A stretch of DNA of 64,000 nucleotides from CBDHCC01 sp965219235 (GTDB lineage: Bacteria; Pseudomonadota; Alphaproteobacteria; Sphingomonadales; Sphingomonadaceae). This document shows, piece after piece, positions 8,565-16,954 of the stretch. The DNA lies in the NCBI GenBank assembly GCA_965219235.1, contig OZ244721.1, forward strand, positions 744,001 through 808,000. The letters run 5' to 3'. Each line of letters begins with the position of its first letter. Within the stretch, counting starts at the first letter, position 1. The notes under the pieces are model-generated. The model worked only from the letters and a program-made list of their open reading frames with translations. It searched no databases and was not told the DNA's origin. The translations under genes and the position numbers were made by a program.

Positions 8565-9209
8565 TCAACGCGGGGCCGCCGTCGGCGAGGCACCCGTTCG
8601 GTCCATCACGGCTTGCACCGCCCGGTTGACGGCCTCGTCTATACCAATGGCGCTCGTGTCCAGCAAGAGGGCGTCCGGTGCGCGGACCAGAGGGGACGCC
8701 GCACGGGCGGAGTCGCGCTTGTCGCGCGAGACGATGTCGGCCAGCACGGCCGCTTCGGTGAGCGCCGGATCGCCGACGGAGAGTTGTTCCCACCGGCGGC
8801 GCGACCGGATCGGGGCCGAGGCGGTGACGAACAGCTTCACCTCGGCATTCGGCGCGATCACCGTGCCGATGTCGCGCCCGTCGAGCACCGCTCCCCCCGG
8901 CTGGCGGGCAAAGGCGCGCTGGCGTTCCAGCAGGCGGATCCGCACCGCGGGATGGGCGGACACGATCGAGGCGGCGCGCCCGACCGCCTCCGTCACGAGC
9001 GCCGGATCGGCAAGGCGCTCGTCGTCCAAGGCGCAGGCGGCCAGCGCGTCCTCCTCGACCTGCGGATCGCCGCCCCCCGCCAGCACCGCCGCCCCGACCG
9101 CGCGGTAGAGCAGGCCGGTGTCGAGATGCGGCAGGCCGAACGCGCGCGCGACGGCGCGAGCGATCGTCCCCTTGCCCGACGCCGCCGGCCCGTCGATCGC
9201 GACGATCAC
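8565..9209 (-). CDS. cmk: (d)CMP kinase
   Basis: Phosphorylates CMP and dCMP with ATP. The 214-residue protein has the P-loop GPAASGKGT at residues 7-15, LDTGLLYRAVG for CMP binding near 30-40, the DGRDIGTVI segment near 120, and SRDKRDS near 175. The GTG at 9209 overlaps the stop of the upstream small membrane-protein gene (GTGA) and gives the typical start MIVAIDGPAASGKG. It lies between aroA and rpsA, as in many proteobacteria. Confidence 0.95.
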   Translation of the reverse strand: MIVAIDGPAASGKGTIARAVARAFGLPHLDTGLLYRAVGAAVLAGGGDPQVEEDALAACALDDERLADPALVTEAVGRAASIVSAHPAVRIRLLERQRAFARQPGGAVLDGRDIGTVIAPNAEVKLFVTASAPIRSRRRWEQLSVGDPALTEAAVLADIVSRDKRDSARAASPLVRAPDALLLDTSAIGIDEAVNRAVQAVMDRTGASPTAAPR

Positions 9210-9454
9210 CCGGCGCGCTCCCGCCACGCCCGCCACAACCCGATCAGCGCGACCGTGATCCACACGATCTCCAGGATGATCGTCGGCAGGTTGTAGTGGA
9301 CGGTCAGCGACACGAGCAGCAACGCCGCGCCCGCCAGGTTCAGGCCGTTGTAGACGAACGCGTTCATCGCCTTGGCGAGCGTCAGGTAGAGATAGGCCGC
9401 GACGATCATGCCGCTGCCGACAAAGCCGATGACGTTGGCGAGGGTGCCGCTCAT
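9206..9454 (-). CDS. small three-helix membrane protein (CBU_0592-like)
   Basis: An 82-residue, very hydrophobic protein (MSGTLANVIGFVGSGM at the start) with about three membrane spans and a basic WRAWRERAG tail. It resembles the CBU_0592 family of small membrane proteins of unknown function. The ATG at 9454 is chosen; the longer frame from 9559 is translated repeat DNA. It overlaps cmk by 4 nt, so translation is probably coupled. Confidence 0.75.
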   Translation of the reverse strand: MSGTLANVIGFVGSGMIVAAYLYLTLAKAMNAFVYNGLNLAGAALLLVSLTVHYNLPTIILEIVWITVALIGLWRAWRERAG

Positions 9455-9532
9455 AGGACGGGTCCGGATTGCTGCGCTGGGGTGAACGGACCGTCCGCCG
9501 GATGGTATGACATCCCACCCGCACCCTGTTGC

Positions 9533-9630
9533 GTCATTCCCGCGAAGGCGGGAATCCATGCTCCAAGCGGTCGGACCGGCGGAGTGGTTGAGAATGGGCG
9601 ATCCTGGATCCCCGCCTTCCCGGGGATGAC
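9533..9630. repeat. interspersed inverted-repeat element between aroA and the small membrane gene
   Basis: The left arm starts GTCATTCCCGCGAAGGCGGG and the right arm ends CCCCGCCTTCCCGGGGATGAC; each is itself a hairpin and together they form an imperfect inverted pair. A closely related copy with perfect arms is at 43171-43285. Such elements are common between genes in sphingomonads and related genomes. They generate spurious frames ending in WIPAFPGMT. Confidence 0.8.
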
Positions 9631-9677
9631 GGCGGGTGATGCTATGGCCGCGTTCAAGGCCTGATTGGTCGCTCCGC

Positions 9678-10985
9678 TCATCCGCGTCCCTCTTCCAGCA
9701 GTGTCTCGAACCCCGGAAAGCTCGTCGCCACCGGCCCCAAGTCGTCCACCGTCACCCCGTCCCGGCTCGCCAGCCCCGCCACGGCGAGACTCATGGCGAT
9801 GCGGTGGTCCAGCCGGGTGGCGACGGGACCGCCGCCGGGCAGGGGGTCGCCGCCGGTGCCCTCGATCACCAGCCCGTCCGGCCGCTCCTCGACCTGCGCG
9901 CCCACGGCGGTCAGCGCGGCGGCCATGGTGGCGAGGCGGTCGGATTCCTTGATCCGCAGCTCCTCCAGCCCGCTGGTCCGCGTCACACCCTCCGCCAGCG
10001 CGGCGGCGACGAACAGGATGGGGAACTCGTCGATCATCAGCGGGGTGAGCGCCGGGTCCACCTCCACGCCACGCAGCGCCGAGTGGCCGATGTGGAGGTC
10101 GGCCATCGGCTCGCCGCCGACCTCGCGCGGGTTCTCGATGTCGACCGACCCGCCCATCTGCCGCAGCACCGTCAGCAGGCCGTCGCGGGTCGGGTTCACG
10201 CCGACCCCCTCGATAACGAGGTCGGAGCCGGGCACCAGCAGCGCCGCCACCAGGAAGAACGCCGCCGACGAGATGTCGCCGGGCACGGTCAGCGAGCGCG
10301 GCGACAGCTCGGCCTCGCCCGTCAGCACGATGTGGCGCTCGCCTTCGACCTCCTCGACCCGCAGCTCCGCCCCGAAGCCCGCGAGCATCCGCTCGGTGTG
10401 GTCGCGGCTCGGCACCGGCTCGATCACCCGGGTCGCGCCGGGCGTGTTGAGGCCGGCGAGCAGCACCGCCGACTTCACCTGCGCGCTGGGCATCGGCAGG
10501 CGATAGGTCATCGGCACGGCCGGGCACAGGCCCCGCATGGTGAGCGGCAGTCGGTCGCCGCTGAACTCCGCGCCCATCAGCGCCAGCGGCCCGGTCACGC
10601 GCGCCATCGGCCGGCGCGACAGCGAGGCGTCGCCGACCAGGGTGGCGGAGATCGGGTGGCTGGCGATCAGCCCCATCAGCAGCCGCGCGCTGGTGCCCGA
10701 ATTGCCGAGATCGAGCGCGCGCTCCGGCTGCAACAGCCCGCCCACGCCGACGCCGTCCACCACCCACGCGCCGTCCGCTTCCCGCGCGATCGTCGCGCCC
10801 ATCGCGCTCAGCGCGGCGGCGGTCGCCAGCACGTCCTCGCCCTCCAGCAGGCCCTCGATGCGCGAGCGGCCGACCGCCAGCGCGGAGAGCATCAGCGCGC
10901 GGTGGCTGATCGACTTGTCGCCGGGCACCCGGATGCGGCCCGTCAGCGGAGCGCCGGGGCGGAAGGTGGCGGGGCGGGGGGGCAT
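9678..10985 (-). CDS. aroA: 3-phosphoshikimate 1-carboxyvinyltransferase (EPSP synthase)
   Basis: Transfers enolpyruvyl from PEP to shikimate-3-phosphate in the aromatic amino acid pathway. The 435-residue protein carries the family signature IRVPGDKSISHRALML near 20-35 (substrate-binding Lys, Ser, Arg), LGNSGTSARLLMG near 96-108 (PEP loop) and RIKESDRLATM near 345. The ATG at 10985 fits the family start; the extended frame to 11141 overlaps the divergent FYDLN-acid gene region. aroB and aroK are near 52-53 kb, so the pathway genes are scattered. Confidence 0.96.
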   Translation of the reverse strand: MPPRPATFRPGAPLTGRIRVPGDKSISHRALMLSALAVGRSRIEGLLEGEDVLATAAALSAMGATIAREADGAWVVDGVGVGGLLQPERALDLGNSGTSARLLMGLIASHPISATLVGDASLSRRPMARVTGPLALMGAEFSGDRLPLTMRGLCPAVPMTYRLPMPSAQVKSAVLLAGLNTPGATRVIEPVPSRDHTERMLAGFGAELRVEEVEGERHIVLTGEAELSPRSLTVPGDISSAAFFLVAALLVPGSDLVIEGVGVNPTRDGLLTVLRQMGGSVDIENPREVGGEPMADLHIGHSALRGVEVDPALTPLMIDEFPILFVAAALAEGVTRTSGLEELRIKESDRLATMAAALTAVGAQVEERPDGLVIEGTGGDPLPGGGPVATRLDHRIAMSLAVAGLASRDGVTVDDLGPVATSFPGFETLLEEGRG

Positions 10986-11091
10986 GGCGGCGGGCACGCT
11001 TTGACAGTCCGCCCGGCGCGTGGCAATGCGCCGGCGCTCTGAGGCCGTCCGACGGACCGGCCCCTCACATCCTTTCTCGAAGAGGCCCGAC

Positions 11092-11409
11092 ATGGCAAAG
11101 CCCGAATGGGGCACCAAGCGCACCTGTCCGCACTGCGGCACGCGCTTCTACGACCTTGGCAAGGACGATCCCGTCCACTGCATCGCTTGCGACAAGACGT
11201 TCCAGCCCGATCCGGTGCTGAAGTCGAAGCAGCCGCTGCCCTTCGAACGCGCGAAGGAGCCGGACAAGAAGAAGGACGAGGACACCGACGACGATCTCGA
11301 CCTCGACGTGGACGAGGACGAGGAGCCCAGCCCGGAGAACGAGGTCGATCTGGGCGGCGACGACGATCTGGGGGTGTCGGGCGACAAGGACGACGAAGAG
11401 GAGAGCTGA
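11092..11409 (+). CDS. TIGR02300 family (FYDLN acid domain) protein
   Basis: A 105-residue protein. The first third has a zinc-ribbon-like part, TCPHCGTRFYDLGKDDPVHC then CIAC, containing the FYDLN-type motif (here FYDLG). The rest is extremely acidic, with long runs of Asp and Glu. The family is conserved in alphaproteobacteria and its function is unknown. The start at 11092 (MAKPEWGTKRTCP) is typical. It is divergent from aroA and lies just upstream of tRNA-Ala. Confidence 0.92.
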   Translation: MAKPEWGTKRTCPHCGTRFYDLGKDDPVHCIACDKTFQPDPVLKSKQPLPFERAKEPDKKKDEDTDDDLDLDVDEDEEPSPENEVDLGGDDDLGVSGDKDDEEES

Positions 11410-11502
11410 GGGTCCGGCGGTCGACCGAACCGCTTGCCAAAGCGGGGCGGCGGCCGTACACGCCGCCTCCGCCGCACCGCCCGGGGTGCGGGCCGAGATT
11501 GT

Positions 11503-11578
11503 GGGGCCGTAGCTCAGCTGGGAGAGCGTCGCGATGGCATTGCGAAGGTCTGGGGTTCGATCCCCCACGGCTCCACCA
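11503..11578 (+). tRNA. tRNA-Ala (anticodon GGC)
   Basis: A 76-nt cloverleaf. The acceptor stem is GGGGCCG with CGGCTCC (one G-T pair), the D arm contains AGCTCAGCTGGGAGAG, and the anticodon loop ATGGCAT gives GGC. The T arm contains GGTTCGATCCC. CCA is encoded at 11576-11578. It sits 93 bp after the FYDLN-acid gene. Confidence 0.97.
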
Positions 11579-11589
11579 CCCGCCCGACG

Positions 11590-12483
11590 CTAACCCGCCT
11601 CGACCGCTCGGGTCCTGAGCCGCTCGCGCCACACGATGTAGAGGCCGGACGCGACGATGATCGGCGCGCCCGCCCAGGTGCTCGCCTCCGGCCAAGTCCC
11701 GAACAGCGCCGCGCCCAGGATCGTCGCCCAGATCAGGCTGGTGTAGTCCATCGGCAGCACCACCGACACCTGGGCGAAGCGCAGCGCCGCTGTCAGCCCC
11801 AGCTGGCCCAACCCACCCGCCAGCCCGATCGCCAGCAGCAGCCCCCACGTCGCTCCGTCATGCGCCTGCCCCCGCCACAGCATCAGCACGGCCAGCGGCA
11901 CGAGCGAGCTGGCGGTGAACCACAGCACGGTGGTGGCCGTCCCCTCCGTGCGCCCAAGCTGGCGGATCTGGATGGTGACCGCCGCCGTCATCAGCGCGCC
12001 CGCCAGCGCCACCGCCGTGCCGAGCGGGTGGAGGAAGCCGCCGCCCGGCTGAACCACGATCAGCACGCCCGCGAACCCCACCGCCACCGCGCCCCAGCGA
12101 TGGATGCCGGTCGGCTCGCGCAGCAGCAGGGCGGCGAGCGCGGTGCCGAACACCGGCACGGTGAAGCCGATCACCGTCGCCTCCGCCAGCGGCAGCAGCG
12201 AATAGCCCCAGAAATTCAGCGCCATGGCGGTCAGGCCCAGCGCCATGCGGACAACGTGAGCGCGGGGCCGCGCGGTGCGAAGCGCGGCCTTGCCGGGGCC
12301 GAGCGCGATCCAGCCGCCGATCACGGGTAGCGCGAACAGCTGGCGGTAGAAGACGGTCTCCACGATGCCCACGCCGCGGGAGGTCGCCAGCTTCACCAGC
12401 GCGAACATGACCGCGAGCGCGACCACCGCGCCCAGCCGCGCGAGGATGCCGAGGAGCGGGCGATGCGGGTTCTCGGCGGGCAT
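11590..12483 (-). CDS. DMT-superfamily (EamA) transporter
   Basis: A 297-residue inner-membrane protein with about ten hydrophobic segments in two similar EamA halves. Segments such as VFYRQLFALPVIGG and LLPLAEATVIGFTVPVFGTA in the first half, and FAQVSVVLPMDYTSLIWATI in the second, are characteristic. Likely a metabolite exporter; substrate not predictable. It is convergent with tRNA-Ala, whose 3' end is 11 bp away, and is read away from proS. Confidence 0.9.
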   Translation of the reverse strand: MPAENPHRPLLGILARLGAVVALAVMFALVKLATSRGVGIVETVFYRQLFALPVIGGWIALGPGKAALRTARPRAHVVRMALGLTAMALNFWGYSLLPLAEATVIGFTVPVFGTALAALLLREPTGIHRWGAVAVGFAGVLIVVQPGGGFLHPLGTAVALAGALMTAAVTIQIRQLGRTEGTATTVLWFTASSLVPLAVLMLWRGQAHDGATWGLLLAIGLAGGLGQLGLTAALRFAQVSVVLPMDYTSLIWATILGAALFGTWPEASTWAGAPIIVASGLYIVWRERLRTRAVEAG

Positions 12484-12520
12484 GGAGGGGCGGGTAGCGG
12501 GGGCGGTGGGTGAGTGCTAG

Positions 12521-12661
12521 CGGCCCCCTCTCCCTTTGGGAGAGGGAGGGGTCCGCCCGCGGAGCGGGTGGGAGGGTGAGGGTGACGACAGATGACGCTG
12601 GTCACCCTCACCCTTCCGCCGCTGACGCGGCTCCCTCCCTCTTCCGCTGGGAGAGGGACGC
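12521..12661. repeat. interspersed hairpin-rich repeat upstream of proS
   Basis: Two hairpin modules face each other: GGCCCCCTCTCCCTTTGGG with AGAGGGAGGGG on the left, and CTCCCTCTTCCGCTGGGAG on the right. In the middle a GGGTGAGGGTGAC / GTCACCCTCACCC inverted pair. It fills most of the gap between the EamA transporter and proS. No coding sequence is credible here. Confidence 0.7.
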
Positions 12662-12701
12662 CGGTTGGCGAATTCGCCTCATCTCCCTAAACCCCGCCCC
12701 C

Positions 12702-14231
12702 ATGAAGCACGCGCTGACCACCACCCGCCAATCCGACTTCGCCGCCTGGTATCAGGAGGTCGTCGCGCAGGCCGACCTCGCCGAGGAGTCCGGCGTGCGC
12801 GGGTGCATGGTGATCAAGCCCTGGGGCATGGGCATCTGGGAGCGGTGCCAGGCGCTGCTCGACGCGCGCATCAAGGCGACGGGCGCCCAGCCGGTCTATT
12901 TCCCGCTCTTCATCCCGCTCTCCTACTTCGCCGAGGAGGCGGAGCACGTGGAGGGCTTCGCCAAGGAGATGGCGGTCGTCACCCACACCCGGCTGATCGA
13001 ACAGGGCGGCACCCTGATCCCCGATCCCGACGCGAAGCTGGAGGAGCCGCTGGTCGTGCGGCCCACCTCGGAGACGATGATCGGGCAGGCGTTCGCGCGC
13101 TGGATCCAGAGCTGGCGCGACCTGCCGGTCCGCGTGAACCAGTGGGCCAACGTGGTCCGGTGGGAGATGCGGACGCGGATGTTCCTGCGGACCAGCGAGT
13201 TCCTCTGGCAGGAGGGCCACACCGCGCACGCCGAGGAGGCGGAGGCCCGCGAGGAGGCGCTGGGCATCCTGGAGCTGTATCGATCGGTGGCGGAGGACTG
13301 CCTCGCCATGCCGGTCGTCGCCGGCGAGAAGCCGGAGCACGAGCGCTTTCCCGGCGCGGTCGCCACCTGGTCGATCGAGGCGATGATGCAGGACGGCCGC
13401 GCGCTGCAGGCCGGCACCACGCACTATCTCGGCACCGGCTTCGCGGAGGCGGCGGGCATCCGCTATCAGGCCGCGGACGGCGGGCATGAGCTGTGCCACA
13501 CGACCAGCTGGGGCGTGTCGACGCGCCTGATCGGCGGGCTGATCATGACCCATGGCGACGACGACGGCCTGCGCGTGCCGCCGCTGGTCGCGCCGAGCCA
13601 GGTGGTGATCGTGCCCATGTTGAGGGGCGCGGAGGGGGATGAGGCGGTCAGCCTCTATTGCCGCGACGTGGCCCAGCGGCTGCGAGCGGAGAGCGCGTTC
13701 GGGGAGCCGATCCGGGTCATGCTGGACGACGGCGCGCAGAAGGCGTCGGCCAAGCGCTGGTCCTGGGTGAAGAAGGGCGCGCCGCTGGTGCTGGAGGTCG
13801 GCCCGCGCGACGTGGCCGGCGGCAACGTGTCCGTCATCCGCCGCGACCGGCTCCACACCGACGAGGGCAAGCTCTCGTCGATGATCACCCCGGCCGAGCG
13901 CTTCGTCGCCGAGGCGGGGCCGATGCTGCACGACATCCAGGCGTCGCTGTTCGCCGAGGCCGAGCGGCGAACGACCGACCGCATCCACCGCGACGTGCCC
14001 GACATGGCCGCGCTGGAGCGGTTCTACGACGGCACCACGACATTCCCCGGCTGGGTCGAGGTGCAATGGTCCAAGCCCACCGGCGCGGCGCTGGACGCCG
14101 TGGTCGAGCGGCTGAAGGCGCTGAGGCTGACGGTGCGCAACGTGCCGATGGATGGGGAGGTGGTGGAGGGGGCGTGCTTCTTCACGGGCGAGCCGGCGGT
14201 GGAAAGGGTGTTGGTGGCGCGGGCGTATTGA
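12702..14231 (+). CDS. proS: prolyl-tRNA synthetase, archaeal/eukaryal-type
   Basis: Charges tRNA-Pro with proline. The 509-residue protein has the class II core: CMVIKPWGMGIWERCQALLD near 35-54, RPTSETMIGQAF near 114-125 (motif 2 region), and the C-terminal anticodon-binding region. It lacks the editing INS domain between motifs 2 and 3 seen in the long bacterial form, and it ends in ...VLVARAY. The C-terminal Tyr is typical of the archaeal/eukaryal-type enzyme. The ATG at 12702 (MKHALTTTRQSDFAAWY) is the natural start. Confidence 0.93.
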   Translation: MKHALTTTRQSDFAAWYQEVVAQADLAEESGVRGCMVIKPWGMGIWERCQALLDARIKATGAQPVYFPLFIPLSYFAEEAEHVEGFAKEMAVVTHTRLIEQGGTLIPDPDAKLEEPLVVRPTSETMIGQAFARWIQSWRDLPVRVNQWANVVRWEMRTRMFLRTSEFLWQEGHTAHAEEAEAREEALGILELYRSVAEDCLAMPVVAGEKPEHERFPGAVATWSIEAMMQDGRALQAGTTHYLGTGFAEAAGIRYQAADGGHELCHTTSWGVSTRLIGGLIMTHGDDDGLRVPPLVAPSQVVIVPMLRGAEGDEAVSLYCRDVAQRLRAESAFGEPIRVMLDDGAQKASAKRWSWVKKGAPLVLEVGPRDVAGGNVSVIRRDRLHTDEGKLSSMITPAERFVAEAGPMLHDIQASLFAEAERRTTDRIHRDVPDMAALERFYDGTTTFPGWVEVQWSKPTGAALDAVVERLKALRLTVRNVPMDGEVVEGACFFTGEPAVERVLVARAY

Positions 14232-14273
14232 CCGAATCTGTTCCTCGCCGACAGGGAGGTACGGGTGACCGGA

Positions 14274-14582
14274 TCAGCCGAACGCCGCCAGTGCGGCGGC
14301 CGCGACAGCGACTCCGGCGAGCAGCACCGCCTTCAGTCGTCCGCGCCCCGCTTCGTAGGCCGCCAAACCCGCGCGATCGAGGTGATAGCGGCCGCCTCCG
14401 TCGTCGCGGATCGCGCCGGCCGAGCGCATCCGCGCGAAAACCATTCGTTCGGCTCCCGATCCGGACGTGTAGGGGATCGCGCGACCCGGGATCGTCGCCT
14501 CCGCCTGCTCGAACGCGTTCAGGATGTCCACGCGCGCACGGCGGAACAGGACGGCGATGACGGCTGCGTTCGCACCACTCAT
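14274..14582 (-). CDS. hypothetical protein with C-terminal membrane segment
   Basis: A 102-residue protein I do not recognise. The N-terminal 80 residues look soluble and helical (MSGANAAVIAVLFRRARVDI...), with a region resembling a small winged-helix or DNA-binding fold (RMRSAGAIRDDGGGRYHLD). The last 20 residues are a hydrophobic Ala/Val/Leu helix. It follows the Xre regulator on the same strand, 31 bp downstream, and may be in its operon. Confidence 0.65.
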   Translation of the reverse strand: MSGANAAVIAVLFRRARVDILNAFEQAEATIPGRAIPYTSGSGAERMVFARMRSAGAIRDDGGGRYHLDRAGLAAYEAGRGRLKAVLLAGVAVAAAALAAFG

Positions 14583-14613
14583 GGCGACTCTCCTCTCGAA
14601 GGTTGTGCTACTC

Positions 14614-14823
14614 CTACTCCGGCAGCCTGAACAGCGCCTCCACCTGGCACCCCAGCGCCCGCGCCAGACCCAACGCCAAGACGGTGGAGGGGACGAAGAC
14701 GCCGTTCTCCACCGTGTTCACCGTCTTGCGTGACACGCCGACCGTCTCCGCCAGCGTCGCCTGGGTCAGGCCGGCGGCGGTGCGCGCCTCCTTCAGCCGC
14801 ACCACCAGCCGCGCCTCAGTCAT
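14614..14823 (-). CDS. Xre-family helix-turn-helix regulator (small)
   Basis: A 69-residue protein made almost entirely of an HTH_3 domain. The helix pair GLTQATLAETVGVSRKTVNT is at about 18-37, followed by VENGVFVPSTVLALGLARAL. This short form often pairs with a membrane protein, and here it overlaps the end of one by 8 nt. It probably represses its own operon; the target is not visible. Confidence 0.88.
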   Translation of the reverse strand: MTEARLVVRLKEARTAAGLTQATLAETVGVSRKTVNTVENGVFVPSTVLALGLARALGCQVEALFRLPE

Positions 14824-15268
14824 CGCGTCGCTGGAGCCAGGCGAAAGTCAGGGCGGGTGCCGCGACAACCACCGTGAGCGCGATCGGGATGCCCACGATC
14901 GGATCGGGAACGCTCGCCAGCATCAGCGTATAGAGCACCGCCAATCCGCAGATCGCCGTGGCGAAGCCGACACGCGCCGCCACCGCCTGATGCGCGCGGG
15001 CCAGCTCGTCGTTCAGGATCGCCCGCTGGCGCTTCGTCCACCGCTGTCCAACCGGACCGAAGGTCAGCATCAGAAGGGATACGCCCCACAACGCCCAGAT
15101 GACGGCATAGCCGATGCGCGGCAGATGGTGGCCATCGGTGGTGACGGCGTCGAGGTTCATCCACCATATTCCGCCGTAGATCACGAAGAGAAGGGTATAG
15201 ATGATCGCCAGCGTCCCGCGTCTGCCGCTGAACCGCTCCGCCCGCTCGATTTCGCCAAATTCCGCCAT
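14816..15268 (-). CDS. four-helix membrane protein paired with the Xre regulator
   Basis: A 150-residue protein with four predicted membrane spans (about 20-40, 52-75, 103-123 and 125-145) and a charged middle segment WTKRQRAILNDELARAH. It is upstream of and overlaps the small Xre regulator gene, an arrangement common for membrane protein/YozG-like pairs of unknown function. The start ATG at 15268 (MAEFGEIERAERF) is preferred to the longer frame from 15307. It is divergent from mmsA. Confidence 0.75.
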   Translation of the reverse strand: MAEFGEIERAERFSGRRGTLAIIYTLLFVIYGGIWWMNLDAVTTDGHHLPRIGYAVIWALWGVSLLMLTFGPVGQRWTKRQRAILNDELARAHQAVAARVGFATAICGLAVLYTLMLASVPDPIVGIPIALTVVVAAPALTFAWLQRRDD

Positions 15269-15298
15269 GCCGAGTCTCCTGTAACTCTGAGGTGACAT

Positions 15299-15314
15299 GT
15301 AACCCAAGGGTTAC
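15299..15314. promoter_or_regulatory. perfect 16-bp palindrome in the divergent promoter region of mmsA
   Basis: GTAACCC-AA-GGGTTAC lies between the divergent membrane/Xre operon (start 15268) and mmsA (start 15424). A second partial half-site, GTAAC, is at about 15284. The symmetry and position suit an operator for a dimeric regulator. No protein can be assigned; the adjacent Xre regulator is one candidate. Confidence 0.45.
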
Positions 15315-15423
15315 GAGATGCAAGCGCTTTTTCCTGGGTCGGAGGCGCGAACGCATCGACCCCTTGCCCGCAACCGGCAGCCCCTCCTATCCGTTCGCCG
15401 ATCGGACCCTCAGGAGACACCCC

Positions 15424-16950
15424 ATGCGCGCCATCCACCACATCCTCGCCGGCGGAGCCGGGCCACAGGCGGCGCGCACCCACGACGTGTTCGACCCCAA
15501 CACGGGGCAGGTTCAGGCGCGGGTCCAGCTCGGCGACGCCGCCGTCCTTCAGACCGCCGTGGACGCCGCGCTCGCCGCCCAGCCCGCCTGGGCCGCCACC
15601 AACCCCCAGAAGCGCGCCCGCGTCTTCTTCCGCTTCAAGGAGCTGGTCGAAGCGCACATCGACGAGCTCGCCCACCTGCTCTCGTCGGAACACGGCAAGG
15701 TGGTGGCCGACGCGCGCGGCGACGTGCAGCGCGGGCTGGACGTGGTCGAGTTCGCCTGCGGCATCCCACACGTGCTGAAGGGCGAGTTCACCCAGGGCGC
15801 GGGACCGGGCATCGACGTCTATTCCCTGCGTCAGCCGATCGGCATCGGCGCCGGCATCACGCCGTTCAACTTCCCCGCCATGATCCCGATGTGGATGTTC
15901 GCGCCCGCGATCGCCTGCGGCAACGCCTTCATCCTGAAGCCGTCCGAGCGCGACCCGTCGGTGCCGGTGCGCCTGGTCGAGCTGATGGGCGAGGCCGGGC
16001 TGCCCGACGGCATCCTGCAGCTCGTCAACGGCGACAAGGAGATGGTGGACGCCATCCTGGACCACCCGGCGATCGGCGCGGTCAGCTTCGTCGGCTCGTC
16101 CGACATCGCGCACCATGTGTATCGGCGCGGTGTGGCGGCCGGCAAGCGGGTGCAGGCGATGGGCGGGGCCAAGAATCACGGCATCGTCATGCCCGACGCC
16201 GACCTGGACCAGGTGGTGAGCGACCTGTCCGGCGCGGCCTTCGGCTCGGCCGGCGAGCGCTGCATGGCGTTGCCGGTCGTGGTGCCGGTCGGCGACGAGA
16301 CGGCCGACGCGCTGCGCGAGAAGCTGATCCCCGCGATGGACGCGTTGCGCGTCGGGGTCTCGACCGACGAGGAGGCGCATTACGGCCCCATGGTGACCGC
16401 CGCCCAGCGCGGGCGGGTCGAGGACTGGATCGCCAAGGGGGTCGAGGAGGGCGCGGAGCTGGTGGTCGACGGCCGCGGCTTCTCGCTGCAGGGGCACGAG
16501 GAGGGCTTCTTCATCGGCCCGACGCTGTTCGACCATGTGACGCCCGACATGAGCGCCTATCGCGAGGAGATCTTCGGCCCGGTGCTCCAGATCGTGCGCG
16601 CGAAGACCTTCGAGGACGCGGTCCGCCTGCCGTCCGAGCATCAATACGGCAACGGCGTCGCCATCTTCACCCGCAACGGCCACGCCGCGCGCGAATTCGC
16701 CCAGCGGGTGAACGTCGGCATGGTGGGCGTGAACGTGCCCATCCCGGTGCCCGTCGCCTACCACTCCTTCGGCGGCTGGAAGCGCTCGGCCTTCGGCGAC
16801 ATGGGCCAGCACGGCATGGAGGGCGTGCGCTTCTGGACCAAGCTCAAGACCGTGACCCAACGCTGGCCCGACGGCGCGGCGGGCACGCCCAGGGCGGAGG
16901 ACGGCGGACCGGCGAACACCGACGCCTTCGTCATTCCGACGATGGGATGA
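15424..16950 (+). CDS. mmsA: CoA-acylating methylmalonate-semialdehyde dehydrogenase
   Basis: Oxidises methylmalonate semialdehyde to propionyl-CoA with NAD and CoA, the last step of valine degradation here. The 508-residue aldehyde dehydrogenase-fold protein has GITPFNFPAMIPMWM near 145-160, VGSSDIAHHVY for NAD binding near 225 and the catalytic cysteine in GSAGERCMALPV near 280. The MmsA-type GERCMA context separates it from ordinary aldehyde dehydrogenases. The ATG at 15424 follows an AGGAG-like sequence. It heads the valine cluster that continues to mmsB at 22647. Confidence 0.95.
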   Translation: MRAIHHILAGGAGPQAARTHDVFDPNTGQVQARVQLGDAAVLQTAVDAALAAQPAWAATNPQKRARVFFRFKELVEAHIDELAHLLSSEHGKVVADARGDVQRGLDVVEFACGIPHVLKGEFTQGAGPGIDVYSLRQPIGIGAGITPFNFPAMIPMWMFAPAIACGNAFILKPSERDPSVPVRLVELMGEAGLPDGILQLVNGDKEMVDAILDHPAIGAVSFVGSSDIAHHVYRRGVAAGKRVQAMGGAKNHGIVMPDADLDQVVSDLSGAAFGSAGERCMALPVVVPVGDETADALREKLIPAMDALRVGVSTDEEAHYGPMVTAAQRGRVEDWIAKGVEEGAELVVDGRGFSLQGHEEGFFIGPTLFDHVTPDMSAYREEIFGPVLQIVRAKTFEDAVRLPSEHQYGNGVAIFTRNGHAAREFAQRVNVGMVGVNVPIPVPVAYHSFGGWKRSAFGDMGQHGMEGVRFWTKLKTVTQRWPDGAAGTPRAEDGGPANTDAFVIPTMG

Positions 16951-16954
16951 GTGG

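Noticed and set aside
9296..9664. Plus-strand frame ending in a WIPAFPGMT-containing peptide
   Set aside because: The peptide is translated from the interspersed repeat and recurs in the frame at 43125; it is not a protein family.
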